From Bacillota bacterium (GTDB lineage Bacteria; Bacillota_E; Sulfobacillia; Sulfobacillales; JAIMBI01), in assembly GCA_021828405.1 (NCBI GenBank), contig JAKARZ010000004.1, positions 1 to 64,000 on the forward strand: 64,000 nucleotides of DNA. The letters run 5' to 3'. The notes beneath the pieces were generated by a model, which had not been told where the DNA came from, did not search any database, and worked only from the letters and a program-made list of their open reading frames with translations. Within the stretch, counting starts at the first letter, position 1; each line of letters opens with the position of its first letter. Positions 35,028 to 41,955 of this stretch are shown here, piece by piece. Position numbers and translations under genes: made by a program.

Positions 35028-35408
35028 GTGAAGTTGGCATATGCCGTGGTGCGCGTCCGCGACTTGGCGCACATGGCGGCTTGGTATGAAGGGCTCCTGG
35101 GCCAGCCGCCCGATCGGCGGCGCACGGCGCCGGAGCTGGCGCGCGACCCGTGGGTGCAGTTTACCTTCGAGGGCGGGGCCGCCCTGGCGCTGCAGGGGGT
35201 GGACGCCCTAGCGGAGGTGGCGTTTGGCGGCGCGTGGGACCGGGGTGCCGTGTACCTGGAGTGTCCGGTGATGGACGTGGTCGCCCGCCTGCGCGCGGCG
35301 GATGAGCGGGTGGAGGGGCCCTTGGTGGATGGCTCGCTCCTGCAGGCCGTGGTGGTGGACCCGGAGGGCAACCGAGTGCGCCTCATGGAGTGGTGCACCG
35401 CGCCATAG
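35028..35408 (+). CDS. VOC-family (glyoxalase/bleomycin-resistance-like) protein
   Basis: This 126-residue protein is built from two beta-alpha-beta-beta-beta modules (AYAVVRVRDLAHMAAWYEGLLGQPP and AVYLECPVMDVVARLRA...VVVDPEGNRVRLME). Such proteins bind metal or small ligands, and functions range from glyoxalase to dioxygenase to antibiotic binding; none can be chosen here. The GTG at 35028 follows GGGAGGGG and the fold starts immediately after it. It is divergent from the response regulator. Confidence 0.82.
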   Translation: MKLAYAVVRVRDLAHMAAWYEGLLGQPPDRRRTAPELARDPWVQFTFEGGAALALQGVDALAEVAFGGAWDRGAVYLECPVMDVVARLRAADERVEGPLVDGSLLQAVVVDPEGNRVRLMEWCTAP

Positions 35409-35547
35409 ATCCGCGTACGCGAGTCCCTGCCACCAGCCCAAGTTGTGGGCGGCAGGCGGTTGACGGCGCTCTCGCGCTGGCCCACGATGCAAGAGGCGGG
35501 CCGCCGGTGTGGATGGCGGCCGATATTATCGGGGGAGGTTGTGCGCG

Positions 35548-36273
35548 ATGGCCAACGCAGAGGGCATCGCCCTAAATGGGACACGCATCACGTGGCTCGG
35601 GCATGCCGCATTTCTGATCGAGACGTCTCGGGGTCGGCGGCTGGTGATGGACCCGTTCTTGACCCATAATCCCATGTGTCCGGCCGCTCTCAAGCGCGTG
35701 GAGGCGGCGGACGTCGTCACGGTGTCCCATGGACACTCGGACCATATGGAAGACGCGGCCGACATCGCCAAGCGCACGGGTGCGCCCATCGTGGCCAACT
35801 ATGAAATTGCCAGCTACCTGCGCGACAAGGAGGGGGTCCCCTCCACGATTGGCATGAACAAGGGCGGAACCGTCGAGGTGGCGGGCCTGCGCCTCACGAT
35901 GGTGGACGCGGTGCACTCCAGCGGCATCGCGGCCCCGGAGGGCCAGCAGTACGGCGGGGAGGCCGCGGGATTCGTGGTGGAGCTGGAAGATGGGCTCACC
36001 CTGTATCACGCGGGGGACACCAATGTGTTTTCCGACATGCGCCTGATCCACGACCTGTATGCCCCGGCGATTGCACTGCTGCCCATCGGCGGCCACTTTA
36101 CCATGGCTCCCAAGGAAGCGGCGTATGCGGTTCGGCTGCTTGAACCCCAAATCGTGATTCCCATGCACTACGGAACGTTTCCGCCACTGACCGGGACGCC
36201 CGCCGCGCTGGCGGATCTGGTGGGCGACCGGACGCGGGTCGTGGCGCTCAGGCCGGGAGAGTCATACGCCTGA
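35548..36273 (+). CDS. UPF0173-type metallo-beta-lactamase-fold hydrolase
   Basis: This 241-residue protein has the fold's HxHxDH motif in VTVSHGHSDHMEDAADIA, plus ITWLGHAAFLIET at the N-terminus, YHAGDTNVFSDM and a terminal IPMHYGTFPPLTG. It is close to UlaG/UPF0173 metal-dependent hydrolases, whose substrate is mostly unknown. The ATG at 35548 follows GGGGGAGG. The PD-(D/E)XK gene follows closely. Confidence 0.9.
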   Translation: MANAEGIALNGTRITWLGHAAFLIETSRGRRLVMDPFLTHNPMCPAALKRVEAADVVTVSHGHSDHMEDAADIAKRTGAPIVANYEIASYLRDKEGVPSTIGMNKGGTVEVAGLRLTMVDAVHSSGIAAPEGQQYGGEAAGFVVELEDGLTLYHAGDTNVFSDMRLIHDLYAPAIALLPIGGHFTMAPKEAAYAVRLLEPQIVIPMHYGTFPPLTGTPAALADLVGDRTRVVALRPGESYA

Positions 36274-36304
36274 GGCAGCGAGGGGCCGGCGCCGGCCGCG
36301 GCCG

Positions 36305-36982
36305 CTGGCGGCGTCTTACGCGGGGGGGTGCCTGCGCTACGCCACCATGGGCCTTTTGGGGTTTGGGCGCCGGCTGGATGACGCCACCCGGGCGCGCATG
36401 GCCGAGGGGGTGGCCCTGCACCGCCAGTTTCAGCAGGAGCTGGGGGATCGGGGGCTGTTGGTGAGAGCCGAAGTGTCGATTCGCGACCCGGACCACCTGA
36501 TGTCGGGGCGCATTGACGCCCTGATCCATGAGGGGGCCGAGGCGGTGCCGCTGGAGTACAAGACCGTCAACCCGGCGCGTTTTGCCGAAATGCGCCAGAA
36601 AGGCCCGGCGGTGTCCCACTGGGCCCAGCTGGCGCTGTATCTGGCATGCCCGCCCCGTCCGTTCTCGCATGGGATTCTGGTGGTGGACGAGCGGGCGCCG
36701 GCGGGGGGGCGACTGGTGGCGCGTCAGTCCGTCGGAACGCCCTTTTCGGACTGGGTGGTGAACCGGGTGCAGCAGGCATGGCGCTGGGCCGAGGAAGGCA
36801 CCCTGCCCCCGCGGGAGCCGGCCCGCCACTGCCTGGACTGCGACCGGTGGGCGCGGTGCTATCGGACAGAAGACGACCGCTTGGCGGCGGTGGCAGTGCA
36901 TCCGGACTGGGAGCCGATGCCCACGATGCCGTCGGAACCGATTGTTTGGGAACGCCAACACGAATTGTTAAAGGAGCGGTGA
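36305..36982 (+). CDS. Cas4/RecB-like PD-(D/E)XK nuclease with Fe-S cysteines
   Basis: The protein resembles stand-alone Cas4-family exonucleases. It has the nuclease motifs SGRIDALI and LEYKT (D...E-x-K) and a C-terminal CLDCDRWARC (C-x2-C-x5-C). Cas4 also needs an N-terminal cysteine to hold its 4Fe-4S cluster. That residue occurs in ASYAGGCLRYA, upstream of the first ATG (36347). I therefore extend the gene to the in-frame CTG at 36305; no ATG, GTG or TTG lies in frame between the previous stop and 36347. If the ATG is used the cluster would be incomplete. No CRISPR array or cas genes are nearby. An OsmC gene follows within four bases. Confidence 0.75.
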   Translation: MAASYAGGCLRYATMGLLGFGRRLDDATRARMAEGVALHRQFQQELGDRGLLVRAEVSIRDPDHLMSGRIDALIHEGAEAVPLEYKTVNPARFAEMRQKGPAVSHWAQLALYLACPPRPFSHGILVVDERAPAGGRLVARQSVGTPFSDWVVNRVQQAWRWAEEGTLPPREPARHCLDCDRWARCYRTEDDRLAAVAVHPDWEPMPTMPSEPIVWERQHELLKER

Positions 36983-36985
36983 GGA

Positions 36986-37414
36986 ATGGCCAAGGCACAG
37001 GTGACGTGGCTTTCCGGTATGGCCCTGGAAGGTACGGCGGAATCAGGGCACCGGCTGGTGATGGATTCGGCCCCCGACGTCGGAGGAGAGAACCGGGGCT
37101 TTCGACCTACCGAACTGACGCTGATTTCGCTCATGGGATGCACCGGCATCGATGTGCTGTCGATTCTGGAGAAGATGCGGGTGAAGGTTGAGGCGTTCAA
37201 CATGGACGCCGACGCGGACCGCCGGGAGACCCATCCCAAGATTTTCGAGCATGTGACGGTGAACTATCGGCTCACGTCGCCCGACTGCACGCCGGCGCAA
37301 CTCGAGCGCGCCGTCACGCTGTCCGCGGAGCGCTACTGCACCGTCTCGGCGATGCTGGAGCCACCCGTGGAGATTCGGCGCGTTGTATATCTGAATGGGC
37401 AGCAGCTCGCGTGA
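36986..37414 (+). CDS. OsmC/Ohr-family protein
   Basis: This 142-residue protein has the two family cysteines in LISLMGCTGIDVLSIL and ERYCTVSAML. In OsmC/Ohr these reduce organic hydroperoxides. The FRPTELTLISLMGCT context is that of the YhfA/OsmC-like branch. The ATG at 36986 follows AGGAGCGGTGAGGA. It is the last gene of the run from the MBL-fold protein onward. Confidence 0.9.
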   Translation: MAKAQVTWLSGMALEGTAESGHRLVMDSAPDVGGENRGFRPTELTLISLMGCTGIDVLSILEKMRVKVEAFNMDADADRRETHPKIFEHVTVNYRLTSPDCTPAQLERAVTLSAERYCTVSAMLEPPVEIRRVVYLNGQQLA

Positions 37415-37436
37415 CCTCGCCCGACTTGGGCGCCCG

Positions 37437-38017
37437 CTACTCCAGCGGGGCGCCCAGGGACGACGCGAGAAGCAACGCTTGGGCCACGTCGATGCGCACG
37501 CCGCGCCCATCGAGCTGCGCGAGCGCGACCCCGGTGAGGTTGGCGCCCCGGAGGTCAGCGCCGGCCCACGTGGCGCCCGTAAGCGTCGCCCGCTCCAAGT
37601 TGGCGTCGCGAAGCTCGGTGCGCTCGAGATGCGCCCCGGTGAGGTCAAATCCTGTCCACGCTCCGTTGCGGAGCGCCGTGTAGGACCCGTCGCCGCGAAC
37701 AATGGCGGCAGCCGTCCACCTCGCCTCCTCGAAGCGCGAGCCGGTGAGCTGGCAGTCACGAAAGGTGGCCGCAAAGAGGTTCCCGCCCCGAAAGCGGCCG
37801 TTGATAAACGCGGTGTTGTCGTGCATCGACGCGTTCCACGTGATATCGGTAAAGTCGCAGTCGACAAACCGGCCGTGGGCGGTTGATCACTCGACCCGTC
37901 TCGAGGGCCGAAGCGGCAGCCGAAAAACAGAGCGCCCGTGATGACGCCATCAGGAAACAGCGCAGCGGCGTCGGGCATGGCCTGGTCTTGGAAGCGTCTT
38001 ATCGCCTCGTTACCCAC
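37437..38017 (-). pseudogene. Pentapeptide-repeat protein, frameshifted
   Basis: From the GTG at 38017 (GGGAGG upstream) the frame encodes NEAIRRFQDQAMPDAAALFPDG and ALFFGCRF. The A(D/N)LxX-type pentapeptides (GNLFAATF, AHLERTELRDANLERATLTGATWAGADLRGANLTG) continue in another frame from about 37880 to the stop at 37437. A single-base shift near 37885 would join them into one protein of about 190 residues. Pentapeptide proteins form right-handed beta helices; some protect DNA gyrase, but most are uncharacterised. Confidence 0.75.
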
Positions 38018-38147
38018 GGAGCGTCCTCCCGCCGCGTGGGCTGGATCCCCGAGGGCAATTCAGTGCAATTGTCGCCGCGCTGTCAAGATGTACCCGGGGA
38101 AGGCCGCCTTGGCCGGGGGACACTAGCTGCGTGAGGAGGGAGACGCG

Positions 38148-38312
38148 ATGGCCAAACACACGCTGAAACCGTTCACCGCCGAGCGGTTTCAGCAGGAAGT
38201 GGCGCAGGAGTTGGGCATCGATCTGAGCCAATCCGACCGACCGGCGCGTGCCCGGCGCGAGCCCCAGCGCGAGCCCGCCCAGGTGCCCAAGCAACCGGAC
38301 CGACAGGAGTAA
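38148..38312 (+). CDS. Small acid-soluble spore protein-like peptide
   Basis: This 54-residue peptide starts at an ATG with a strong GAGGAGGG site. FTAERFQQEVAQELGIDLSQ matches the conserved first helix of alpha/beta-type SASPs, typically KYEIAxELGI with the GPR-protease cleavage region. The second conserved block (NGSVGGxITKRLV) is missing and replaced by an Arg/Pro/Gln-rich tail. It could be a minor or diverged SASP, and it is the main hint that the host sporulates. Confidence 0.6.
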   Translation: MAKHTLKPFTAERFQQEVAQELGIDLSQSDRPARARREPQREPAQVPKQPDRQE

Positions 38313-38317
38313 AGCGC

Positions 38318-38356
38318 CGGCTCGCCCCGCGGGGCGCCGCCTCACGGGGCGAGCCG
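38318..38356. terminator. GC-rich stem-loop between the SASP-like gene and the AspRS gene
   Basis: CGGCTCGCCCCG (38318-38329) pairs perfectly with CGGGGCGAGCCG (38345-38356). It overlaps the last codons of the convergent synthetase gene and has no T-run. It may serve as a terminator for both genes. Confidence 0.65.
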
Positions 38357-39616
38357 ATGGACATCGCGGGGAAACAGGCACACCTCGCGCACATTGGCCG
38401 CCCCCACAAGTTTTTGCACCACGCGCTCCAGCCCGATGGCAAAGCCGCCGTGGGGCGGCATGCCCGTCCGAAAGGCCTCTAGATAGCTTGCGTAGGGCGC
38501 GGGATCCCAGCCGCGCTGGGCCAGCGCCGCGAGGTAGTCCGCGTGACGGTGGAGGCGCTGACCTCCCGTCACGATCTCCTGCCCGCGAAACAGCAGGTCA
38601 AACCCGGCCGAGTACCCCGGCCGGTCCGGGTCGGGATGGGTGTAGAACGGGCGGTGGGCCAGGGGATACCCCACGACCAGCAGAAATGCCGACCCGAATT
38701 CGCGCTCCGCCCACTCGGACAGCCACCGCTCATGGGCGGGCGCCAAGTCGGGCTCCCGCGCAAGATTGGCCCCGAGGGCCGCCCCCAGCATGGTCAGCGC
38801 GTCCGCAAAGTGCACGGCGGGGAGGGGATCGGGCACGGGCGGGACCGACAAAGCGGGATCCGCCGCGTGCGCGTGCGCCATCATGGCAGCCACCGTCCAC
38901 CGGAGCACGGCGGCGACGTCGCGCCAACTTTCGATAAAGCCGAGCTCGACATCCAGCGAGGTGTACTGCGCGAGGTGTCGTGCGGTGTCGTGCGGTTCGG
39001 CGCGGAAAACCGGCCCCACTTCGTAGACCCGCTCCAGGGCCCCCACCAGCATTTGCTTGTAGAACTGTGGACTCTGCGCCAGAAATGCCGGGCGTCCGAA
39101 GTAATCGAGCTGGAAGACGTCCGCGCCCCCCTCGGTGGCGGTGCCCAAGATTTTCGGGGTGAAAACCTCCACAAACCCCTCGGCCTGGAGCGCGGATCGA
39201 AAGCCCTGCACCAGCGCCGAGGACAGCCGCGCGGCCACTTGCCGGGAAGCATGCCGCAGCGAGGTGGGAGCATGGTCCAGGACAAACGGCAGTGAGGCCG
39301 CCAGGTCCGGCTTGGCGAGGTCCAAGGGTGGGGGAGCTGCCGCCGCCGTTGCCACCGACAGCACCGGGGAGTGCAGTTCGACCCCCAGCGGAGCACGGGC
39401 GTCCGCGGCCACCACGGCTTGAACGCTCAGAACGCTCTCGGCCGGCGGCAAGCTGGCGAGGTCTTCGCGCGGCGTCAGGATCTGCACGACACCGGTGCGG
39501 TCGCGCAACAGCACAAAGTTGGTGCGCCCCAAAGCCCGCGTCGCATAGAGCCACCCCTGGATGCGCACCGCGTCTCCCACATGGCGGGGAAGGTCGGCAA
39601 TTAAAGTCCGCTCCAC
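38342..39616 (-). CDS. aspS: Aspartyl-tRNA synthetase, archaeal-type (possibly non-discriminating)
   Basis: This 424-residue class IIb synthetase has an N-terminal OB fold (VRIQGWLYATRALGRTNFVLLRDRTGVVQIL), motif 2 around FRAEPHDTARHLAQYTSLDVELGF and motif 3 GGFAIGLERVVQKL. FLAQSPQFYKQML is the AspRS-type substrate loop; AsnRS has a different sequence there. The length and the lack of the bacterial GAD insertion make it archaeal-type AspRS, which is often non-discriminating and paired with GatCAB for Asn-tRNA. The GTG at 39616 follows GGGGGTG. A T-box leader with an Asp specifier precedes it, so transcription or translation should respond to uncharged tRNA-Asp. Confidence 0.9.
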   Translation of the reverse strand: MERTLIADLPRHVGDAVRIQGWLYATRALGRTNFVLLRDRTGVVQILTPREDLASLPPAESVLSVQAVVAADARAPLGVELHSPVLSVATAAAAPPPLDLAKPDLAASLPFVLDHAPTSLRHASRQVAARLSSALVQGFRSALQAEGFVEVFTPKILGTATEGGADVFQLDYFGRPAFLAQSPQFYKQMLVGALERVYEVGPVFRAEPHDTARHLAQYTSLDVELGFIESWRDVAAVLRWTVAAMMAHAHAADPALSVPPVPDPLPAVHFADALTMLGAALGANLAREPDLAPAHERWLSEWAEREFGSAFLLVVGYPLAHRPFYTHPDPDRPGYSAGFDLLFRGQEIVTGGQRLHRHADYLAALAQRGWDPAPYASYLEAFRTGMPPHGGFAIGLERVVQKLVGAANVREVCLFPRDVHRLAP

Positions 39617-39639
39617 AGCAACACCCCCAGCATATCCTC

Positions 39640-39835
39640 GGGGTGCGGACGAGGAGGCTCCCGTGGTGCCACCGCACTTCGCCCGCGGACGCGGGCCTCA
39701 AACCCCTGGTCGTGGGGCGCTGCCGCTCCAGAGTGTCTTCGCCAAAGGTTCGTGCCGCCATCGCACGACAGGCGGCTCTCTGGGACGAACGGCGCTTGGC
39801 TACTGGTCTTCTTCATAGCGGCGTATGAAGGTCAG
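39640..39835 (-). promoter_or_regulatory. T-box riboswitch, specifier GAC (Asp)
   Basis: Read on the minus strand, Stem I contains the AGTA box (39804-39801), AGAGAG (39781-39776) leading into an apical CCGCC/GGCGG stem, and GTTCGT/ACGAAC and GCCAA/TTGGC helices. Opposite the AGTA bulge is CGAAGACACT, whose GAC triplet (39737-39735) would be the specifier. The T-box sequence GGTGGCACCACGG is at 39673-39661. No T-run follows, so control may act on the ribosome site just before the synthetase start. Confidence 0.82.
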
Positions 39836-39905
39836 GATACCACAGCGAGGTAGCCGGCGCCAGCACCTTGACGGCATCACGGGGCCCGCTTATTCTTTCC
39901 GGGGT

Positions 39906-39920
39906 TAGACAAATTGTCTA
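39906..39920. promoter_or_regulatory. Operator palindrome, site 1
   Basis: TAGACAAATTGTCTA is a perfect palindrome about the central base. It lies 74 bases upstream of the first S9 peptidase. Related sites lie upstream of the second S9 peptidase (51242) and of the oligopeptide-binding protein (52964). Confidence 0.7.
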
Positions 39921-39993
39921 CGAGGCGCATACATCCGGGTGACGGCCGCGGCCGTCACCGGCGAGCCTCTCCCTAACTCGAAGGAGGCCAGCC

Positions 39994-41955
39994 ATGAACA
40001 GCAGTGGCCGGCGGCTCGTCGCCGCCGAGGATATTTTCTCGTTGTGGTCTCTCGGGGACGCGGTGGTGCAGCCGGGGACCGAGAGCGTGGCGTTTTCGGC
40101 CTCGATCCCGGTTCACGGCCAGCGAGAGTCTGCATCAAACATATTTGTCACCCGCCCCGACTTGCCCGAGCCCTATCCCTGGACCACCGCGGGATTCAAC
40201 CGCCGGCCGCGCTGGTCGCCCGACGGGCGGTGGCTGGGCTTTCTATCCCGACGCGGCGGGCTGCCTCCCCAGGTATATGTCATGGCATCGTCTGGGGGTG
40301 AAGCGCGGCCGGTCACGCGGCTCAGTCGCGGCGTGGACGATTTCGCCTGGGCTCCGGACGGAGAGTCCGTGGTGGTCGTGGCGGCCTCGGGCGATCCCTG
40401 GACCCCCGGGGACGACCGGCAACCCAAGCCGGCCCGCGTCATTGACCGCATGCCGTATCGCCTGAATGGGGCGGGCTACACCTACGACCGGCGGTTTCAT
40501 CTCTTCCGCGTGGACCTGACCTCGGGCGAGGTCGTGGCTCTGACGGACGGCCCCTACAGCGACACCCAGCCCGCGTGGTCGCCGGATGGGGCAGAGATCG
40601 TTTTCGTTTCGGCCCGCCATGACACCCGGGACCACGATGTGGGGCAGGATGTCTTTGCCGTGCGATTAGACGATTTGTCTATCCGCCAACTTACGGCCAC
40701 CGAGGGTGGCGCGCACGAGCCGACGTGGTGCCCGGACGGCTGCCACATCGCCTACGTCGGCACCACGCGGCGCGACAGCACCCCTTCACATGGCCGCGTG
40801 TTTGTGATGAATCGCGATGGCGGCGATCGCCGCCGTCTGGCATCTTCCTGGGACCGCCGCGTCATCGGACGTCCCCAATGGGCGCCGGAACACCAGGGAA
40901 TCTATGTCCTTGTCGAGGACGATGGCACCACGGACCTGTGGCGGGTTGCCGCAGGGAGTGGCGAGGACACACGGGCGCCCAAGCGGGTCGGCTCCGGCCA
41001 CCGCCAGGTTTCGGCGTTTGACGTTGCGCCAGACGGAAGCTGGGCGGTCACCGTTAGCGCCACCCCGACGCGGCCCCCGGAGGTTTACCGCGAAGCGCTG
41101 CGTCCCGACGCCCCGCCGGCGGCGTTGAGCCATCTGCACGATGCCTGGCGTGCGGAGGTGGCGCTGGCCGATATGGAGCCCTACACAGCCACCAGCGCGG
41201 ATGGAGCGCTCGTCTCGTGTTGGCTGATGCGGCCGCCAGCGCCCGCTGTCGCCGACGGGGAAACCCATCCGGGACTGCTCAAGTTGCATGGCGGGCCCTT
41301 TGCCCAGTATGGCTACGGCTTTTCCCACGAGATGCAGTATTGGTGTGCCCAGGGTTACACCGTGTTCATGGCGAATCCCCGGGGTAGCTCCGGGCGCGAC
41401 GAGGACTGGGCGCGCTCGCTCGGCATGGCTCGGGGCGTCGCGGACTACGAAGACGTACTGGCGGCCGTGGATGCCGGACTGACACGGGACGCGGCGGTCG
41501 ACCCCGATCGGCTGGCGGTCAACGGGGGGAGCTACGGCGGTTACCTCACCAGCTGGATTGTGGGGCACACCAACCGGTTTCGCGCGGCTTGCGCCGAGGC
41601 GGCGCCCAACAATCTCTATTCGATGAGTGGGACCGGCGACATGGCGGGGAAAAACCGCCGGTTGCAGTATGGGTTCACGGCCCAGGAGAACCCCGAGTTC
41701 TTCTGGAAGGCGTCGCCCATCGCGTACGCGCTGGACATCAACACCCCGGTGCTGATCATTCACGGGGAAAATGACTACCGCGTGCCCATTGAGCAGGCAG
41801 AGCAGTTGTTTGCGGCCCTGTACTTTCAGGGGAAGCCCACACGCCTGGTGCGCTTTCCGGGCGAGCATCATGGCCTCGCGCGGGGTGGGCACCCGGCGCA
41901 CCGCATTGAGCGTCTGAACCTCATGCGCGAATGGTTTGCTGACCATGGGGCCTAG
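39994..41955 (+). CDS. S9-family prolyl oligopeptidase / acylaminoacyl peptidase
   Basis: This 653-residue serine peptidase has an N-terminal beta-propeller with TolB/PD40-like repeats (RPRWSPDGRWLGFLS, QPAWSPDGAEIVFVS). Its C-terminal alpha/beta hydrolase has Ser513 in NGGSYGGYLTSW, Asp594 in IHGENDYRVP and His in PGEHHGLARGG. No signal peptide is present, so it is likely cytoplasmic and trims short peptides. The ATG at 39994 follows AAGGAGG. The next gene starts 11 bases before its stop, so it forms a coupled pair with the BNR-propeller gene. An operator palindrome precedes it. Confidence 0.93.
   Translation: MNSSGRRLVAAEDIFSLWSLGDAVVQPGTESVAFSASIPVHGQRESASNIFVTRPDLPEPYPWTTAGFNRRPRWSPDGRWLGFLSRRGGLPPQVYVMASSGGEARPVTRLSRGVDDFAWAPDGESVVVVAASGDPWTPGDDRQPKPARVIDRMPYRLNGAGYTYDRRFHLFRVDLTSGEVVALTDGPYSDTQPAWSPDGAEIVFVSARHDTRDHDVGQDVFAVRLDDLSIRQLTATEGGAHEPTWCPDGCHIAYVGTTRRDSTPSHGRVFVMNRDGGDRRRLASSWDRRVIGRPQWAPEHQGIYVLVEDDGTTDLWRVAAGSGEDTRAPKRVGSGHRQVSAFDVAPDGSWAVTVSATPTRPPEVYREALRPDAPPAALSHLHDAWRAEVALADMEPYTATSADGALVSCWLMRPPAPAVADGETHPGLLKLHGGPFAQYGYGFSHEMQYWCAQGYTVFMANPRGSSGRDEDWARSLGMARGVADYEDVLAAVDAGLTRDAAVDPDRLAVNGGSYGGYLTSWIVGHTNRFRAACAEAAPNNLYSMSGTGDMAGKNRRLQYGFTAQENPEFFWKASPIAYALDINTPVLIIHGENDYRVPIEQAEQLFAALYFQGKPTRLVRFPGEHHGLARGGHPAHRIERLNLMREWFADHGA

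Noticed and set aside
36305..36982. Cas4 as a sign of a CRISPR-Cas locus
   Set aside because: No repeat-spacer array, cas1, cas2 or effector gene occurs anywhere in the window. The protein looks like a stand-alone family member.
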